A stretch of 64,000 nt of DNA from EB88 sp965199135 (lineage in GTDB: Bacteria > Acidobacteriota > Terriglobia > Terriglobales > Acidobacteriaceae): the NCBI GenBank assembly GCA_965199135.1, contig OZ240685.1, positions 2,914,001 to 2,978,000 of the forward strand, given 5' to 3'. The translations under genes were made by a program, and so were the position numbers. The first letter of the stretch is position 1. The number at the start of each line of letters is the position of its first letter. Positions 28,458-38,431 of this stretch are shown piece by piece. Under the pieces are notes generated by a model that was not told the DNA's origin, did not search any database, and was given only the letters and a program-made list of their open reading frames with translations.

Positions 28458-29617
28458 CTCGGCGAGGTAGAGGTCGCGTTGCGAAAGCCGCCGTTGTCCT
28501 CACGAGCTACAGCAAGCCCGCTCACGAGAAGCAGCACCGAGCCGGCAGTTGCCACCAGGAGCCCCATGCGCAGCGAAGCATAGTGTGTCGAGAGGACCCC
28601 GGTCAGCCACGGCAGCACGGCCGAAGCAACGCCGCACAGGAAGAAAATAGCGCCATTGCTTCGGTATGCCATGACCCGGGCAAGCAGGCTTGGATACACC
28701 GGGCCGAGGCCGAAGCCCAGCAGGAAAGCGCTGAGGAGCAAGGTGACCGCGAAGGGTAGTAACAGTCCGAAAGCGGCGATAGCGACGAGCACCAGGAGCG
28801 CACGCAGCGCATGATCCAGAAGCGGGCCGGCCGCGGCGAGCGAACCGAGGACCCGGCTCGCCAGCAGACCAGCCCAGAGAGCAGTTGGGGCAGCGATCAC
28901 CATCACTGTTCCATGGCGAGATCGCTCGGCATAGGTCGCGAGCCACGCTCCCCCGGACGCTTCTATTCCGGTGGCCAACACTGTGGCGAGGACCAGGAGC
29001 AGAGGTACGCGTGCGAGCCCGAACTGCTCGCGAACGAACGATTGCATGGACACGGCTTGCGAGCTGGTTTGCCGCACGACGGAGGGCAACAGCAGCAGCC
29101 CGGCCAGGGTGAGCAGGGCACAGGCTGCAGCACACGCGACAAAGACACCCCTGGGGGACGAGGCGCGAAGCGCATGCGTCATCAGCGCGGGACAACAACA
29201 TGCGCCGAGGGCCCACAGGAGGTTCAAGCGCACCATTTGCACGGCCAGGGATCGTCCTGCATGCTGCCGAAGCAGGCTGATGCTGGTCATGACCATGCCG
29301 AGCCCGAAGCCCCAGAAGAAACCGAAGAGTCCTGGAACCGTCGTCGCTCGACTCCAGCCGATAGCGGCTACAGTGATCAGCGCAAAGCCTAAAACAAAGG
29401 AATGCTTCAGTCTTCGCGCAAGTGCAAGCGCTCCGAGTGCGGAGCCGCAGGAGATCATCAGGAAGAGCAGCCCGGCGCGACGATCCTGGGGGTGCCAGGC
29501 GCGCAGCATCGCCGGCAACAGAGCGCCCGGTAGCGCGCAGCCGATTCCTGCGACCGCAAACGCGAAGTACTGGAGCCATTCCGAAGCGGCTAAGCTGGGG
29601 CTTCTGTCCCCGGTCAC
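28454..29617 (-). CDS. MFS transporter downstream of GH39
   Basis: A 387-residue transporter with about 12 hydrophobic helices; FAVAGIGCALPGALLPAML (in part AVAGIGCALPGALLP) forms helix 1, and GFFWGFGLGMVMTSISLLR lies near helix 4. It resembles sugar-type MFS proteins of the FucP/YbfB group but lacks a decisive signature. Its ATG overlaps the GH39 stop codon (ATGA), so translation is probably coupled. Context suggests uptake of the monosaccharides or short oligosaccharides released by GH39. Confidence 0.87.
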   Translation of the reverse strand: MTGDRSPSLAASEWLQYFAFAVAGIGCALPGALLPAMLRAWHPQDRRAGLLFLMISCGSALGALALARRLKHSFVLGFALITVAAIGWSRATTVPGLFGFFWGFGLGMVMTSISLLRQHAGRSLAVQMVRLNLLWALGACCCPALMTHALRASSPRGVFVACAAACALLTLAGLLLLPSVVRQTSSQAVSMQSFVREQFGLARVPLLLVLATVLATGIEASGGAWLATYAERSRHGTVMVIAAPTALWAGLLASRVLGSLAAAGPLLDHALRALLVLVAIAAFGLLLPFAVTLLLSAFLLGFGLGPVYPSLLARVMAYRSNGAIFFLCGVASAVLPWLTGVLSTHYASLRMGLLVATAGSVLLLVSGLAVAREDNGGFRNATSTSPS

Positions 29618-31200
29618 TTCACGATCGCGACTGCCAGGCCATGTACGGGCACCGCGAGTTCCAGCGTTCCGCCAGAAAGACTCATCTGCTCAGGCGCGGC
29701 CATTGCGCCAGCGGCGCGCAGCTTCTGGAGTTGCGCCGGCGTTGGATTGCCGCTGGGCCGGCCCATGGCGTCGTAGGCAGCGAGGACGTTCCCATGCGTG
29801 TCATCGACCCGGTAGATCGTGACGGACGCAGTTGGCGAGACGTGCTCGAAATGGATGTGGAAGGTCTTTGCCGTCCCGGCTGTTGCCGCGGGCATCGTGT
29901 AGGTCGGGCCTGTGCCCGTCGGCGGTGCATAGTTCCACAATGCGGCGACAACAGAACCGTCGCTGCTCCTGGTCGCTAGGGCGGATTCGGAGCTGAGGCG
30001 GATTCGCTGCTCGCCCAGCTTGTGCAGCGCTGCGAATGCATTCAGCGCCGGCTTTGGAATCGAATCTGCGGCAATCAGCCCGAAGCCGCCGTAGAACGGC
30101 GTGTGCACGACACCCTGCTCTTCGAAGACGTCAGAGAAATCCCAATACGCCATCGTGTCTGTCAGGCCATCGCAGAGGCGGATGTTGTTTGCAAGCCACG
30201 GACCGACATAGGTGGTGTCGCTTACATTCGGTTCGTTCGCATAACTCGGTCCGTACTCGGAGAAGATGAGCGGGATCTTTGGATAGGGAGACTTCAGGAT
30301 CTCTTCATGGACCATCTTGACGGCGCGCCAGACCATCAGGTCGCGCGGCACATTCTCGTTGGTATGCAACACGTCTTTTGCAGTGTCGTTGGCGTAGACA
30401 TGGGTCGAGACGAAATCGACCGGGACATTGCCAGCCTTGGTGTGGGCGAGAAAATCACCAACCCAGGCTGCCTGTGCGGTTGAAGGCCCGCCAATCTGCA
30501 GGCGCGGCGAGACAGACTTGATGGCGCGAGCCGTGTGGTCGTAGAGCTCCCAGTAGGTCGACTGCCGAGGCATGCCGCCCCAGAAATCAAGGTTCGGCTC
30601 GTTCCACACCTCAAACTTCCAGCTGGCAACTTCGTCGATGCCGTACCGTGCGACGAGGTGGGATGCAAAGGCTGCGAGCATCTTGTCCCAGTCGTCATAG
30701 TTCTTCGGAGGCGACACTACCGGGTGGTAGAAGAAAGACTGTGTCTTGTTCGGGTCAGCAGCCATCTTCTTCGGCATGAAGCTTAGTTCGATGTACGGCT
30801 TCACTCCCTTTGCCAGAAGCCCGTCGTAGATCTCGTCGACATAGAAAAAGTTATAGGGCGAGTTGTCCTGAACCTTCTCCGCGGCGAGCCCGGGGTTCTG
30901 CACGACGCGGTCAGGATCGTAGACACCGACTTCATCCATGAGGATGCCGTGGAAGCGGATCGACTCGAAGTTGGTTGCGTTCTTTACGGTCTCGAGATTG
31001 TTGCGGTACTCCGAGCGCAGTGAGAGAATGGCGCGGCCGGAGCCGAAGGTCTTCTCCCAGAAGTGCGGAAAGGGCGTTGTCGACGCCGTGGCGTCGATCG
31101 TGATCTGCTCCTGCGCAGAAGCGAACGGGCTGTCAGCGAGCACTGCTGCGAGACACAGTGGCAGCGCGAAGGTGACAAGGCTCAAGCGGGTGCGGATCAT
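29614..31200 (-). CDS. Secreted GH39-like glycosidase (beta-xylosidase family)
   Basis: A 528-residue enzyme with a Sec-type signal peptide (MIRTRLSL start, cleavage near FASAQ). The TIM-barrel shows FEVWNEPNLDFW near residue 198, containing the acid/base Glu, and IFSEYGPS near 313, containing the nucleophile Glu, in the order and spacing of GH39. A beta-sandwich follows. GH39 members cleave beta-xylosides or alpha-L-iduronides; in a soil heterotroph xylo-oligosaccharides are likely. ATG at 31200 is chosen; upstream ATG 31227 and the frame to 31275 would put a polar stretch ahead of the signal peptide. It sits between the receptor and MFS genes in one operon. Confidence 0.88.
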   Translation of the reverse strand: MIRTRLSLVTFALPLCLAAVLADSPFASAQEQITIDATASTTPFPHFWEKTFGSGRAILSLRSEYRNNLETVKNATNFESIRFHGILMDEVGVYDPDRVVQNPGLAAEKVQDNSPYNFFYVDEIYDGLLAKGVKPYIELSFMPKKMAADPNKTQSFFYHPVVSPPKNYDDWDKMLAAFASHLVARYGIDEVASWKFEVWNEPNLDFWGGMPRQSTYWELYDHTARAIKSVSPRLQIGGPSTAQAAWVGDFLAHTKAGNVPVDFVSTHVYANDTAKDVLHTNENVPRDLMVWRAVKMVHEEILKSPYPKIPLIFSEYGPSYANEPNVSDTTYVGPWLANNIRLCDGLTDTMAYWDFSDVFEEQGVVHTPFYGGFGLIAADSIPKPALNAFAALHKLGEQRIRLSSESALATRSSDGSVVAALWNYAPPTGTGPTYTMPAATAGTAKTFHIHFEHVSPTASVTIYRVDDTHGNVLAAYDAMGRPSGNPTPAQLQKLRAAGAMAAPEQMSLSGGTLELAVPVHGLAVAIVK

Positions 31201-31253
31201 CGTTTGGTGGTCCTCTTTATTGGACATGTTAATGGTGACAGATGCTGTGCAAA

Positions 31254-31279
31254 GAGGGTGCGCCAGATCGGGCACCCTC
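31254..31279 (-). terminator. Intercistronic hairpin between receptor and GH39 genes
   Basis: GAGGGTGC and GCACCCTC form a perfect 8-base stem with a 10-base loop. On the minus strand it is followed by TTT. It lies 20 bases after the receptor stop and 54 bases before the GH39 start, so it could partly end transcription or protect the receptor mRNA end. Confidence 0.6.
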
Positions 31280-31299
31280 CTGCTGTGACGCGCTCCAGT

Positions 31300-34200
31300 T
31301 TAGAAGCTAAAGCGGGCCTGGATGTTAACGATACGCGACGAAAGACCAGCCGTCGCCTGTCCAAAATCCGACAAGAGGTAGTTTGTCACAACCGAACTCG
31401 GAGCTAGGTTGATCTGATTGAACAGGTTAAATGCGTCTACGCGGAACTCGATATTTGCGTTCTCCCCTATGATTTTCGCGTTCGGCAAGCCAAAGGACTT
31501 GGTCACCGTGCCGTCGAAATCCTGGTAGCCGGGCCCCGTGAAGGAGTTGCGGCTTACGCCTGGCAGGGTAGGCAGCCCGTCTGCAAAGCCGTTCGCCTGC
31601 GCGACAGGAGCAACCGGGTTCGCGAAGTATGCCGAGGTCGTTCCTCCGCTGGCCAGTGCTGCATTCAGCGGGAAGTTCTGGTTCGGTCTGCCATCTTCGA
31701 AGGCACTGTTACCGGTGTTGTGCCCAGCGCCCCCAAGATAAGCTGCAGGCCGGAGATTGTTGTAGCCGCTGGCGGCGTAGTAGAGGTTTCCGCCGGGCAC
31801 GTTGTATGTCGGCGTATAAGGGAACCCGGTGTGGATGTTATAGATCCCGCTGATTCCGAGGCCACCGAAGGTCTTGTTGAGCAGATTGTTTCCGTGAAAG
31901 AACACCGGCTGCCACAGACCGTAGAGCTTCAGTGCCTTGCCATAGTTGAAGTCTGAGCGTCCCCAGGCGAGACCCGGCTGGTAGGGGTACGGATCTTCAT
32001 AGTAGGGCCCTGAACCTGTGTCCATGGTCTTCGCGTAGTTGAACTCCGCGTCGAACATGATGCCGTGTGACATCTGGTGCTTCAGGCCGAGCAGCAGCGA
32101 GTTGTTGCTTGAGTGACCCGTATTGCCGTAAAAGTCGATGTTCTGCACAAGCGGGTTCTGTGCCTGCCCAGACGCGAAGGCGTTCACATAGGAGAAGTTC
32201 TGCACAATCAGGTGGCGCGAAAGGCTGCCCTGGTAGCCGGCGGTCGCGACAAACTGGTGCCCGAGATCAACCTGAGTGTCGAGCGAGAAATGTTCGGTGT
32301 AGATCGTTGGTTGCGTGTTCTGGAAAGCGGTGATGAACGCGCCACCGGCTGTTGGTAGATTTGCTGCGTTGAACCCGCCAACGGCATTCGTGTTCGCGGG
32401 GTAACCGAACAGCGAGTAGGCATCACTTGCAACGCCGTACTGGATGCGGGAATTGATTGCCGCCGGCGAGCCACTGTTGTAGGCAACGGCTAGAACATTC
32501 GGCGGATTGCTGCCGGCGTTGCCGCTGATGGCAATTTCTGTCTGATTGAAGTTTAGCCCGTAGCCACCACGGATCACTGCCTTGTTGTTGAACATCGTCG
32601 GGCTATAGGAAAACCCGAACTGCGGACCGAAGTTCAGCTTCTGCGCTTTTGTCAGGTTGCCGCCCTGATGAATGGATAAGTCGGTGTACGTTGTCGAGCC
32701 CGTACCCAGCACCACGCGGTTCAGGTTGTTCTCCTTGGAGGAGAGAGGGCCGAAGTACGAGTAGCGCAGACCCATATTCACAGTCAGGTTCGGAAGCGCC
32801 TTCCAGTCATCCTGCACAAAGAATCCGTAGAGATCTTCGCGCGTGTCCTGCCGATTGGTAGTCGGCGTTCCGGTTGCAGGATTGAAGCTGCCACTTTCGC
32901 TATTCGGCGCATCGTTCAGGAAGTCCCAGATGTTGTAGAAGGTGTAGCTCGGGCGTGCCGAGTACGTCGGATCGTTCAGGTAGTACAAGCGTGTGACGTC
33001 TCCGCCAAACTTGATTGAGTGATTGCCCTCGATCTTGGTCGCAACATCCTTGTACGTGTAGGTGTGCTGGTTGAAGACACTGGGTCCAGGTGCACCGAAG
33101 AACGCCAACTCACTCGATCCGCTTATGTTCGCGAGACCGCCCACCTGATCCTGGGGAAGCCCAAATGGCTCCTGCGGGTTGGTGGAGATTTCATTCCAGC
33201 GCCAGCCTGCATCGTTCGCGCGCGCCTCATTCAGAAACGTCGGCGAGAACACATGGTTCCAGATCACCGAATAGGCATCATTGGTTTGCATGTGGTGGTA
33301 CAGGTTGTACGAACGCACTGTGCCGTCATAGTCGGTGGTGGTCAGCGGCACCCAGTAGATTGCAAAGGCGAGGTGATCTGCCTTGGTCGCATCTGCGTCA
33401 AGTCGCCCGTTGTACTGGCTTGCGACGGTCGAGGTCGGATTCACCGTGTTGTAGAGCGCAATGTCCGGGGTGTTGGTGAGGCCTGCACCTATGCCGGGGT
33501 TTGTGGTGCTCTGCCAGGTGAGATCCTGCGTGCCAAGCGGCTGATTGAGTGGCGATCCGAGGTTGAGACCCTGGCCCGGAATCGTGCGACAGTTCACGCC
33601 TTCGGTGAAGCCGGCCTGAGTGCACGTTTCGTTGACGACCGAGGATGCGGCGACTGCTGCCCCTGGGAAGCTCAGGTACTTGGACGAGACGCTGCCGTTC
33701 GGCGCAAGAGCGCGGAACGCTGCTGTCTCATACCACCCCGTGCTGGTGCTGGATGCGTTGTTTCGCTGGGTTTCGTAAGCAAAGAAAGCAAAAAGGCGAT
33801 CGTGCAGAATAGGTCCACCGACGCTGCCGCCGATCTGGTTGGCTCGCTCCGTGTCACGCAGAAGCCCACGCTCTGCTGCCGTCCCGGAGTTGAAGCTGCT
33901 TGGCCCGTTGTAGCGTTGGTAGGCATTCAAGCCAGGCCGATTGGCACGGAAATACAGGCTCCCGTGAAACTGGTTGGTGCCAGTCTTCGAGGTGATCTGG
34001 ATGCCGGCACCGCTGAAGCGGCCATTCTCAGCATCGTAGGCATTCGATTCGACCTTGACGCTGCCTACCGAATCTTCCGTCGGCGTGATCACTGAGGTGC
34101 CGCCCCACACGGCGCTCACTGTGCTGATGCCGTCGATCTGGATGCTGTTCGTCTCGTACTGGCCGCCGTTGGCATTCGCCTGCGGGCCATTTTCGGTCGC

Positions 34201-34827
34201 GAAGATGCCGCTGCTGCTTGTGGTGCCACCAGGGCCCTGGGAGCCGGGCAGGGTTGAAGTGCCGCCGCCTGCGGCTTGCGATCCATCACCGAAGACTCCG
34301 GGGGCAAGCTGTACCAGTTGAAAGACATCTCGTCCCGCTGAGGGAAGGTGCTGGATCTGATTCGAGTCGATGGAACCGCCAATGTTCGGCGTCTCGGTAT
34401 CGAGGAGCGCGACCTGGTCGCCGGTGACAGTGACGCTGGTCGCTGCCGAACCGACCGACATCTGCACGTTGACCGAGTTGGCCTGCTCCGGAATGATCTG
34501 CAGATCACTGATCGTCTGCTGCTGGAAGCCAGGAGCCGTGGCAGAGAGTTTGTAGTGGTCAGGGGCAAGCGCGTTGAAGTTGTACACCCCGCTGCCGTTT
34601 GTGGTGGAGGTCAGGACCTTAGCGGTGTCTGTGTCGGTCAGCGTCACGGTCGCGCCGCTGATGACGCTCCCTTTCGGATCACTGACGGTGCCCTGGATTG
34701 ACGCCCGAAACTGAGCCTGAGCGGTGGTGCTCAGGGCCGCCGTAGCTGCCGCAAGCAGGGTGAGGTGCAGAACGGTTTGCTTCATCCGCTTCTTTTGCGC
34801 CCCCGGGTTTAGGATGTTCGCTGCCAT
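31300..34827 (-). CDS. TonB-dependent receptor, Oar/carboxypeptidase-regulatory type
   Basis: A 1175-residue outer-membrane receptor: signal peptide ending near TTAQAQ, a carboxypeptidase-regulatory-like domain (SIQGTVSDPKGSVISGA onward), a plug region (HLPSAGRDVFQLVQLAPG) and a beta-barrel ending in ARFSF. The start at 34827 is supported by AGGAGG 5 bases upstream, although a second ATG (34785) begins at the signal peptide proper. It is the first gene of an operon with GH39 and an MFS transporter, and divergent from a LacI regulator with an operator palindrome between them. It likely imports the oligosaccharide that GH39 and the transporter handle. Confidence 0.94.
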   Translation of the reverse strand: MAANILNPGAQKKRMKQTVLHLTLLAAATAALSTTAQAQFRASIQGTVSDPKGSVISGATVTLTDTDTAKVLTSTTNGSGVYNFNALAPDHYKLSATAPGFQQQTISDLQIIPEQANSVNVQMSVGSAATSVTVTGDQVALLDTETPNIGGSIDSNQIQHLPSAGRDVFQLVQLAPGVFGDGSQAAGGGTSTLPGSQGPGGTTSSSGIFATENGPQANANGGQYETNSIQIDGISTVSAVWGGTSVITPTEDSVGSVKVESNAYDAENGRFSGAGIQITSKTGTNQFHGSLYFRANRPGLNAYQRYNGPSSFNSGTAAERGLLRDTERANQIGGSVGGPILHDRLFAFFAYETQRNNASSTSTGWYETAAFRALAPNGSVSSKYLSFPGAAVAASSVVNETCTQAGFTEGVNCRTIPGQGLNLGSPLNQPLGTQDLTWQSTTNPGIGAGLTNTPDIALYNTVNPTSTVASQYNGRLDADATKADHLAFAIYWVPLTTTDYDGTVRSYNLYHHMQTNDAYSVIWNHVFSPTFLNEARANDAGWRWNEISTNPQEPFGLPQDQVGGLANISGSSELAFFGAPGPSVFNQHTYTYKDVATKIEGNHSIKFGGDVTRLYYLNDPTYSARPSYTFYNIWDFLNDAPNSESGSFNPATGTPTTNRQDTREDLYGFFVQDDWKALPNLTVNMGLRYSYFGPLSSKENNLNRVVLGTGSTTYTDLSIHQGGNLTKAQKLNFGPQFGFSYSPTMFNNKAVIRGGYGLNFNQTEIAISGNAGSNPPNVLAVAYNSGSPAAINSRIQYGVASDAYSLFGYPANTNAVGGFNAANLPTAGGAFITAFQNTQPTIYTEHFSLDTQVDLGHQFVATAGYQGSLSRHLIVQNFSYVNAFASGQAQNPLVQNIDFYGNTGHSSNNSLLLGLKHQMSHGIMFDAEFNYAKTMDTGSGPYYEDPYPYQPGLAWGRSDFNYGKALKLYGLWQPVFFHGNNLLNKTFGGLGISGIYNIHTGFPYTPTYNVPGGNLYYAASGYNNLRPAAYLGGAGHNTGNSAFEDGRPNQNFPLNAALASGGTTSAYFANPVAPVAQANGFADGLPTLPGVSRNSFTGPGYQDFDGTVTKSFGLPNAKIIGENANIEFRVDAFNLFNQINLAPSSVVTNYLLSDFGQATAGLSSRIVNIQARFSF

Positions 34828-34909
34828 AAAGCCTCCTGATCGGCGTTTGCTTGAAAGTCAACACGAGGCACCGTGAGCCGGGGGCAGCCGTGGTACTTTC
34901 CTGTTTAGG

Positions 34910-34919
34910 CAAACGTTTG
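34910..34919. promoter_or_regulatory. LacI-type operator between receptor operon and regulator
   Basis: CAAACGTTTG is a perfect 10-base palindrome with the central CG of LacI/GalR-family operators. It lies 83 bases upstream of the receptor start and about 110 bases upstream of the regulator start, placed to control both directions. Confidence 0.75.
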
Positions 34920-35031
34920 ATCGAAGAGAAGATTGCCTTATGCAGCAAACAGCTGTCAACCAATCCATGGACGGAAGGTGTTAGAGGATGTGGCACACTC
35001 GGAGGATGTCGCTCCTCCTGGATCCGTACGC

Positions 35032-36078
35032 ATGACGGCTGCTCGCAACCGCGCCAACACAGGAGCGGCGGTATCACTGGCCACCCTTGCCGCACACCTG
35101 GGCCTGTCTCCCGCAGCTATCTCCCGTGTCCTGAATCAGGTCCCGGCAGCGAAATCCATCCCCCAAAGTACGCAGGAGCGCATCTTCGCGGCCGCGCGTG
35201 AGTTCAACTACCGTCCCAACGGCGTCGCTCGATCCCTGCGGCGAGGCCACTCGATGACGGTTGGGGTACTCGTTCCCGAGATCTCGGAGGGGTATGCCAC
35301 CCTGGTGCTGGCGGGTCTTGAGCAGGGCTTGCTCGATGCGGATTACGCTTTCTTTCTCTGTAGCCATCACCACAGGAAGGACGTGATCAAGCGCTCACAG
35401 ATCATGCTGGATGAGCGCGCGGTCGATGGCATCGTCGCGATCGACAGCCTCCTCGAGTACCCGGGCTCGCTGCCGCTGGTCACCATCTCGTGTCCAATCG
35501 CTGTGCCCGGGACCACAAACATTGTGCTCAACCACGACCGCGCGGCTGAACTCGCGCTGACGCATCTGCTTGCACTTGGGCACCGAGAAATCGCTTTCAT
35601 CAAAGGGCAGCCCTTCAGCTCGGATACAGCGGCGCGTTGGGAATCCATCACAAAAGCCGCAAAGCTGCTTGGGCTTCCACTGAGGCCCACGCTCCAGGTG
35701 CAGCTTGCAGGCGATGCGCCAAACCATGAACCCGGCTACATCGCAACCAAGCAGCTGCTTGCTGTGGGCGCGCGCTTCACAGCACTCTTTGCCTTCAATG
35801 ACGTTTCGGCTATCGGAGCGATCCGGGCGTTACGAGAAAAAGGGCTTGAGATACCGCGCCATGTGTCGGTGGTGGGCTTTGACGATGTCCAGTCCGCTGC
35901 GTTTCAGAACCCCTCGCTGACCACGATCAAACAGCCGCTGCATGCGATGGGAAGGGCGGCAGCAGAAGCCATGGTGCGCAAGATCACGCTTGGCAACGAG
36001 CGTGATGTCATCCATCGCGAAGTGGAGCCTACGCTCGTGGTTCGCGAGTCCACGGCCCCTGTTCGCTTCCAACTGTAA
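35032..36078 (+). CDS. LacI/GalR-family transcriptional regulator
   Basis: From ATG 35032 the protein is 348 residues, the usual family length. The helix-turn-helix is SLATLAAHLGLSPAAISRVLNQ (in part TLAAHLGLSPAAISRVLN), followed by the hinge region FNYRPNGVARSLRRG. The periplasmic-binding-protein-like domain has GHREIAFIKG and VSVVGFDDV. The open frame extends to 34933, but the operator-containing stretch precedes it and no good ribosome-binding site supports any start. It should repress the divergent receptor-GH39-MFS operon and itself until a sugar ligand binds. A GH144-like gene follows 68 bases later on the same strand and may be part of its regulon. Confidence 0.92.
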   Translation: MTAARNRANTGAAVSLATLAAHLGLSPAAISRVLNQVPAAKSIPQSTQERIFAAAREFNYRPNGVARSLRRGHSMTVGVLVPEISEGYATLVLAGLEQGLLDADYAFFLCSHHHRKDVIKRSQIMLDERAVDGIVAIDSLLEYPGSLPLVTISCPIAVPGTTNIVLNHDRAAELALTHLLALGHREIAFIKGQPFSSDTAARWESITKAAKLLGLPLRPTLQVQLAGDAPNHEPGYIATKQLLAVGARFTALFAFNDVSAIGAIRALREKGLEIPRHVSVVGFDDVQSAAFQNPSLTTIKQPLHAMGRAAAEAMVRKITLGNERDVIHREVEPTLVVRESTAPVRFQL

Positions 36079-36146
36079 CCTTGTAAGTTGCAGACGGCTG
36101 TTCAAGGGTGCGCCGTTTGCGGTAGAACTCTGGCAAAGGAACCACT

Positions 36147-38339
36147 ATGAACGTACGTTTCAGGACTGGATGCTGCCTCCTGGCCGGATCAGCCTTCGCA
36201 TGCGTGCCGCAAGTTCGGGCAGACCAACATTACTCACAGGAAGTGTTTTTTGAGAACAGCCTGGCGCGAGGCTCGTACCCGTACAGCAAGGGGACGGTGA
36301 CCGAGCCAAGTACGCTGGAGCTTGTGGATGGCAAAGTGCCCCTCGAAACGAGCGAGTACATCAGCGGGCCGAATGCGTTGAAGCTCACGTGGCAGTCGCA
36401 TCCGAGTGGTGGATGGGACGTGCAACTCGATGTGTACCAGTGGCGCAATCGCTTGATCGAGTGGGCCGGCGACACGATGTATCTCTGGCTGTGGAGCGAG
36501 GAGGGAATCAAAGGAGCGCAGCTGCCGTATATAGCCCTCGCCGATGTCGATGACGGCCACACCGCACCGAGACCACTTGGTGCATTTACGTCCGGCCTTG
36601 CAGCAAAGCATTGGACACGCGTCGCCATACCTCTGGATGCGTTCCGCAGCACGTCGCTGAAGCCCTTTGCGCCGCGTCGGCTTGGGTCAGTGATCGTGAG
36701 CCAGGGGAAAGCAGATGACGCTCCCCATACGCTTTACGTAGACGACATACGCATCGAGGGGAAGCAGGAGAGCGCTCGACCACGCGCTCCCTTGGCACTT
36801 AGTGCGCGTGGTTACGAGCGGCACATCCTGCTTACCTGGAAGGGCGTCGATGATCCCGCAATCGCGCAGTATGTTATATACCGATCGATCCACGGCAGCC
36901 CATTCAAGGCTATCGGAGTCCAGCGCCCTGGAGTCACGCTCTACTCTGACTATATCGGTGATCCTCACCTCACAGCGACTTACAAGGTTTCAACCCGTAC
37001 GTCGACACTTGCCGAATCACCCACCAGTGGCACAGCCGAAGCCAGTACACACCCTATGAGCGACGACGAGTTGCTGACGATGGTGGAAGACGCGAGCTTT
37101 CGCTACTACTGGGACGCGGCGGAGCCTGTGTCCGGGATGGCGCGGGAATCACAGCCAGGCGCGGATGACATCATCGCGCTTGGAGCAAGTGGTTTCGGCA
37201 TTATGGCGATGACGGTCGCTGTCGATCGAGGCTTCATCACGCGGGCGCAGGCAGTCGAGCGACTTCTGCAGATCACAACGTTTCTCGAGCGAGCAGACCG
37301 CTACCATGGCGCGTGGCCACATTTTCTCAGCGGCAAGACAGGTCACGTCGTGTCACTTTTCGGCATTTACGACGATGGCGCGGATCTCGTCGAAACGTCT
37401 TTTCTCATGGAGGGCCTTCTCGCTGCGCGTCAGTACTTCTCGGGGAAGGATGCAGGGGAAGAGGAGTTACGATCCAGGATCACGAAGCTCTGGGGTGGGG
37501 TGGAGTGGGATTGGTTTCGTGCGACTCCCAAGCAAGATGCGCTCTACTGGCATTGGTCGCCGAACTACTCCTTTCATATCGCGAACCGGCTTCAGGGATG
37601 GAATGAGGTCATGATCACCTATCTCCTTGCGATCGCTTCGCCGACCCACGGAGTTCCGGCCAGCCTGTATTGGACCGGCTATACGCGCGAAGGTACCGGT
37701 GAGCCGTACGGATTGCATCACACGTACTTCGGCATTCCACTCACACAGGGGTATGTAGAGGGAAGTCCTGGCCCCCTCTTCTTCACGCAATATTCCTATC
37801 TGGGCTACGATCCCAGGGGATTCCACGACAAGTACTCAGAGTACTTCGACAACAACCGCAACGAGGCTCTCGTGAGCCGCGCCTACTCAGTTGCAAACCC
37901 GGGTCACTTCCAAGGGTATGGCGCAGACAGCTGGGGGCTGACCGCTGTCGATGGACCAAAAGACCACTATGAAGAGTACAAGCCATTTGTTACAGATGAC
38001 GGCACAGTCGCGCCTACCGGCGCTGTCAGCAGCTATGCGTATACGCCTGAGGCTTCGCTGGCGGCGATCAAGCATTGGTACCGTGATCTTGGCGCAGACC
38101 TGTGGGACATCTATGGCTTTCGCGACGCCTTCAACCAGACAGACAACTGGTACTCCGGAATCACCATGGGGCTCAACCAGGCTCCGCAGACTGTGATGAT
38201 TGAGAATGGACGCACGGGATTGGTCTGGAAGAGCTTCATGGCCAATCCTGAGATCCGCCCCATGCAGCAGCGGATAGGGCTGGAACCGGACGCCCCAGCA
38301 GCAGGGAAGTCGACCCACGGGAGGAGTAAGAATGAGTAG
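36147..38339 (+). CDS. Secreted GH144-like glucanase (glycoamylase domain protein)
   Basis: A 730-residue secreted protein. A signal peptide ends near QVRADQ; an N-terminal beta-sandwich (about 30-210, carbohydrate-binding-like) and an Fn3-like domain (about 215-300, ARGYERHILLTWKGVDDPAI in part) follow. The C-terminal (alpha/alpha)6 domain (about 310-700) contains ASFRYYWDAAEP, GFGIMAM, ETSFLMEGLLAARQYF and YWHWSPNYSF, the pattern of the Pfam Glycoamylase/GH144 family that includes endo-beta-1,2-glucanases. AAAGGA is 7 bases before the start. So the likely substrate is a beta-1,2-glucan, but family members may differ. Confidence 0.85.
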   Translation: MNVRFRTGCCLLAGSAFACVPQVRADQHYSQEVFFENSLARGSYPYSKGTVTEPSTLELVDGKVPLETSEYISGPNALKLTWQSHPSGGWDVQLDVYQWRNRLIEWAGDTMYLWLWSEEGIKGAQLPYIALADVDDGHTAPRPLGAFTSGLAAKHWTRVAIPLDAFRSTSLKPFAPRRLGSVIVSQGKADDAPHTLYVDDIRIEGKQESARPRAPLALSARGYERHILLTWKGVDDPAIAQYVIYRSIHGSPFKAIGVQRPGVTLYSDYIGDPHLTATYKVSTRTSTLAESPTSGTAEASTHPMSDDELLTMVEDASFRYYWDAAEPVSGMARESQPGADDIIALGASGFGIMAMTVAVDRGFITRAQAVERLLQITTFLERADRYHGAWPHFLSGKTGHVVSLFGIYDDGADLVETSFLMEGLLAARQYFSGKDAGEEELRSRITKLWGGVEWDWFRATPKQDALYWHWSPNYSFHIANRLQGWNEVMITYLLAIASPTHGVPASLYWTGYTREGTGEPYGLHHTYFGIPLTQGYVEGSPGPLFFTQYSYLGYDPRGFHDKYSEYFDNNRNEALVSRAYSVANPGHFQGYGADSWGLTAVDGPKDHYEEYKPFVTDDGTVAPTGAVSSYAYTPEASLAAIKHWYRDLGADLWDIYGFRDAFNQTDNWYSGITMGLNQAPQTVMIENGRTGLVWKSFMANPEIRPMQQRIGLEPDAPAAGKSTHGRSKNE

Positions 38340-38431
38340 ACCTCTCCGTCAATAAAGCTTGCTGTCCCCTGTGGCCATGCTGCACGCGTTGGATTGTGGA
38401 TCCGAGAGAGACGGGGCGGGACCGTCGTGCC

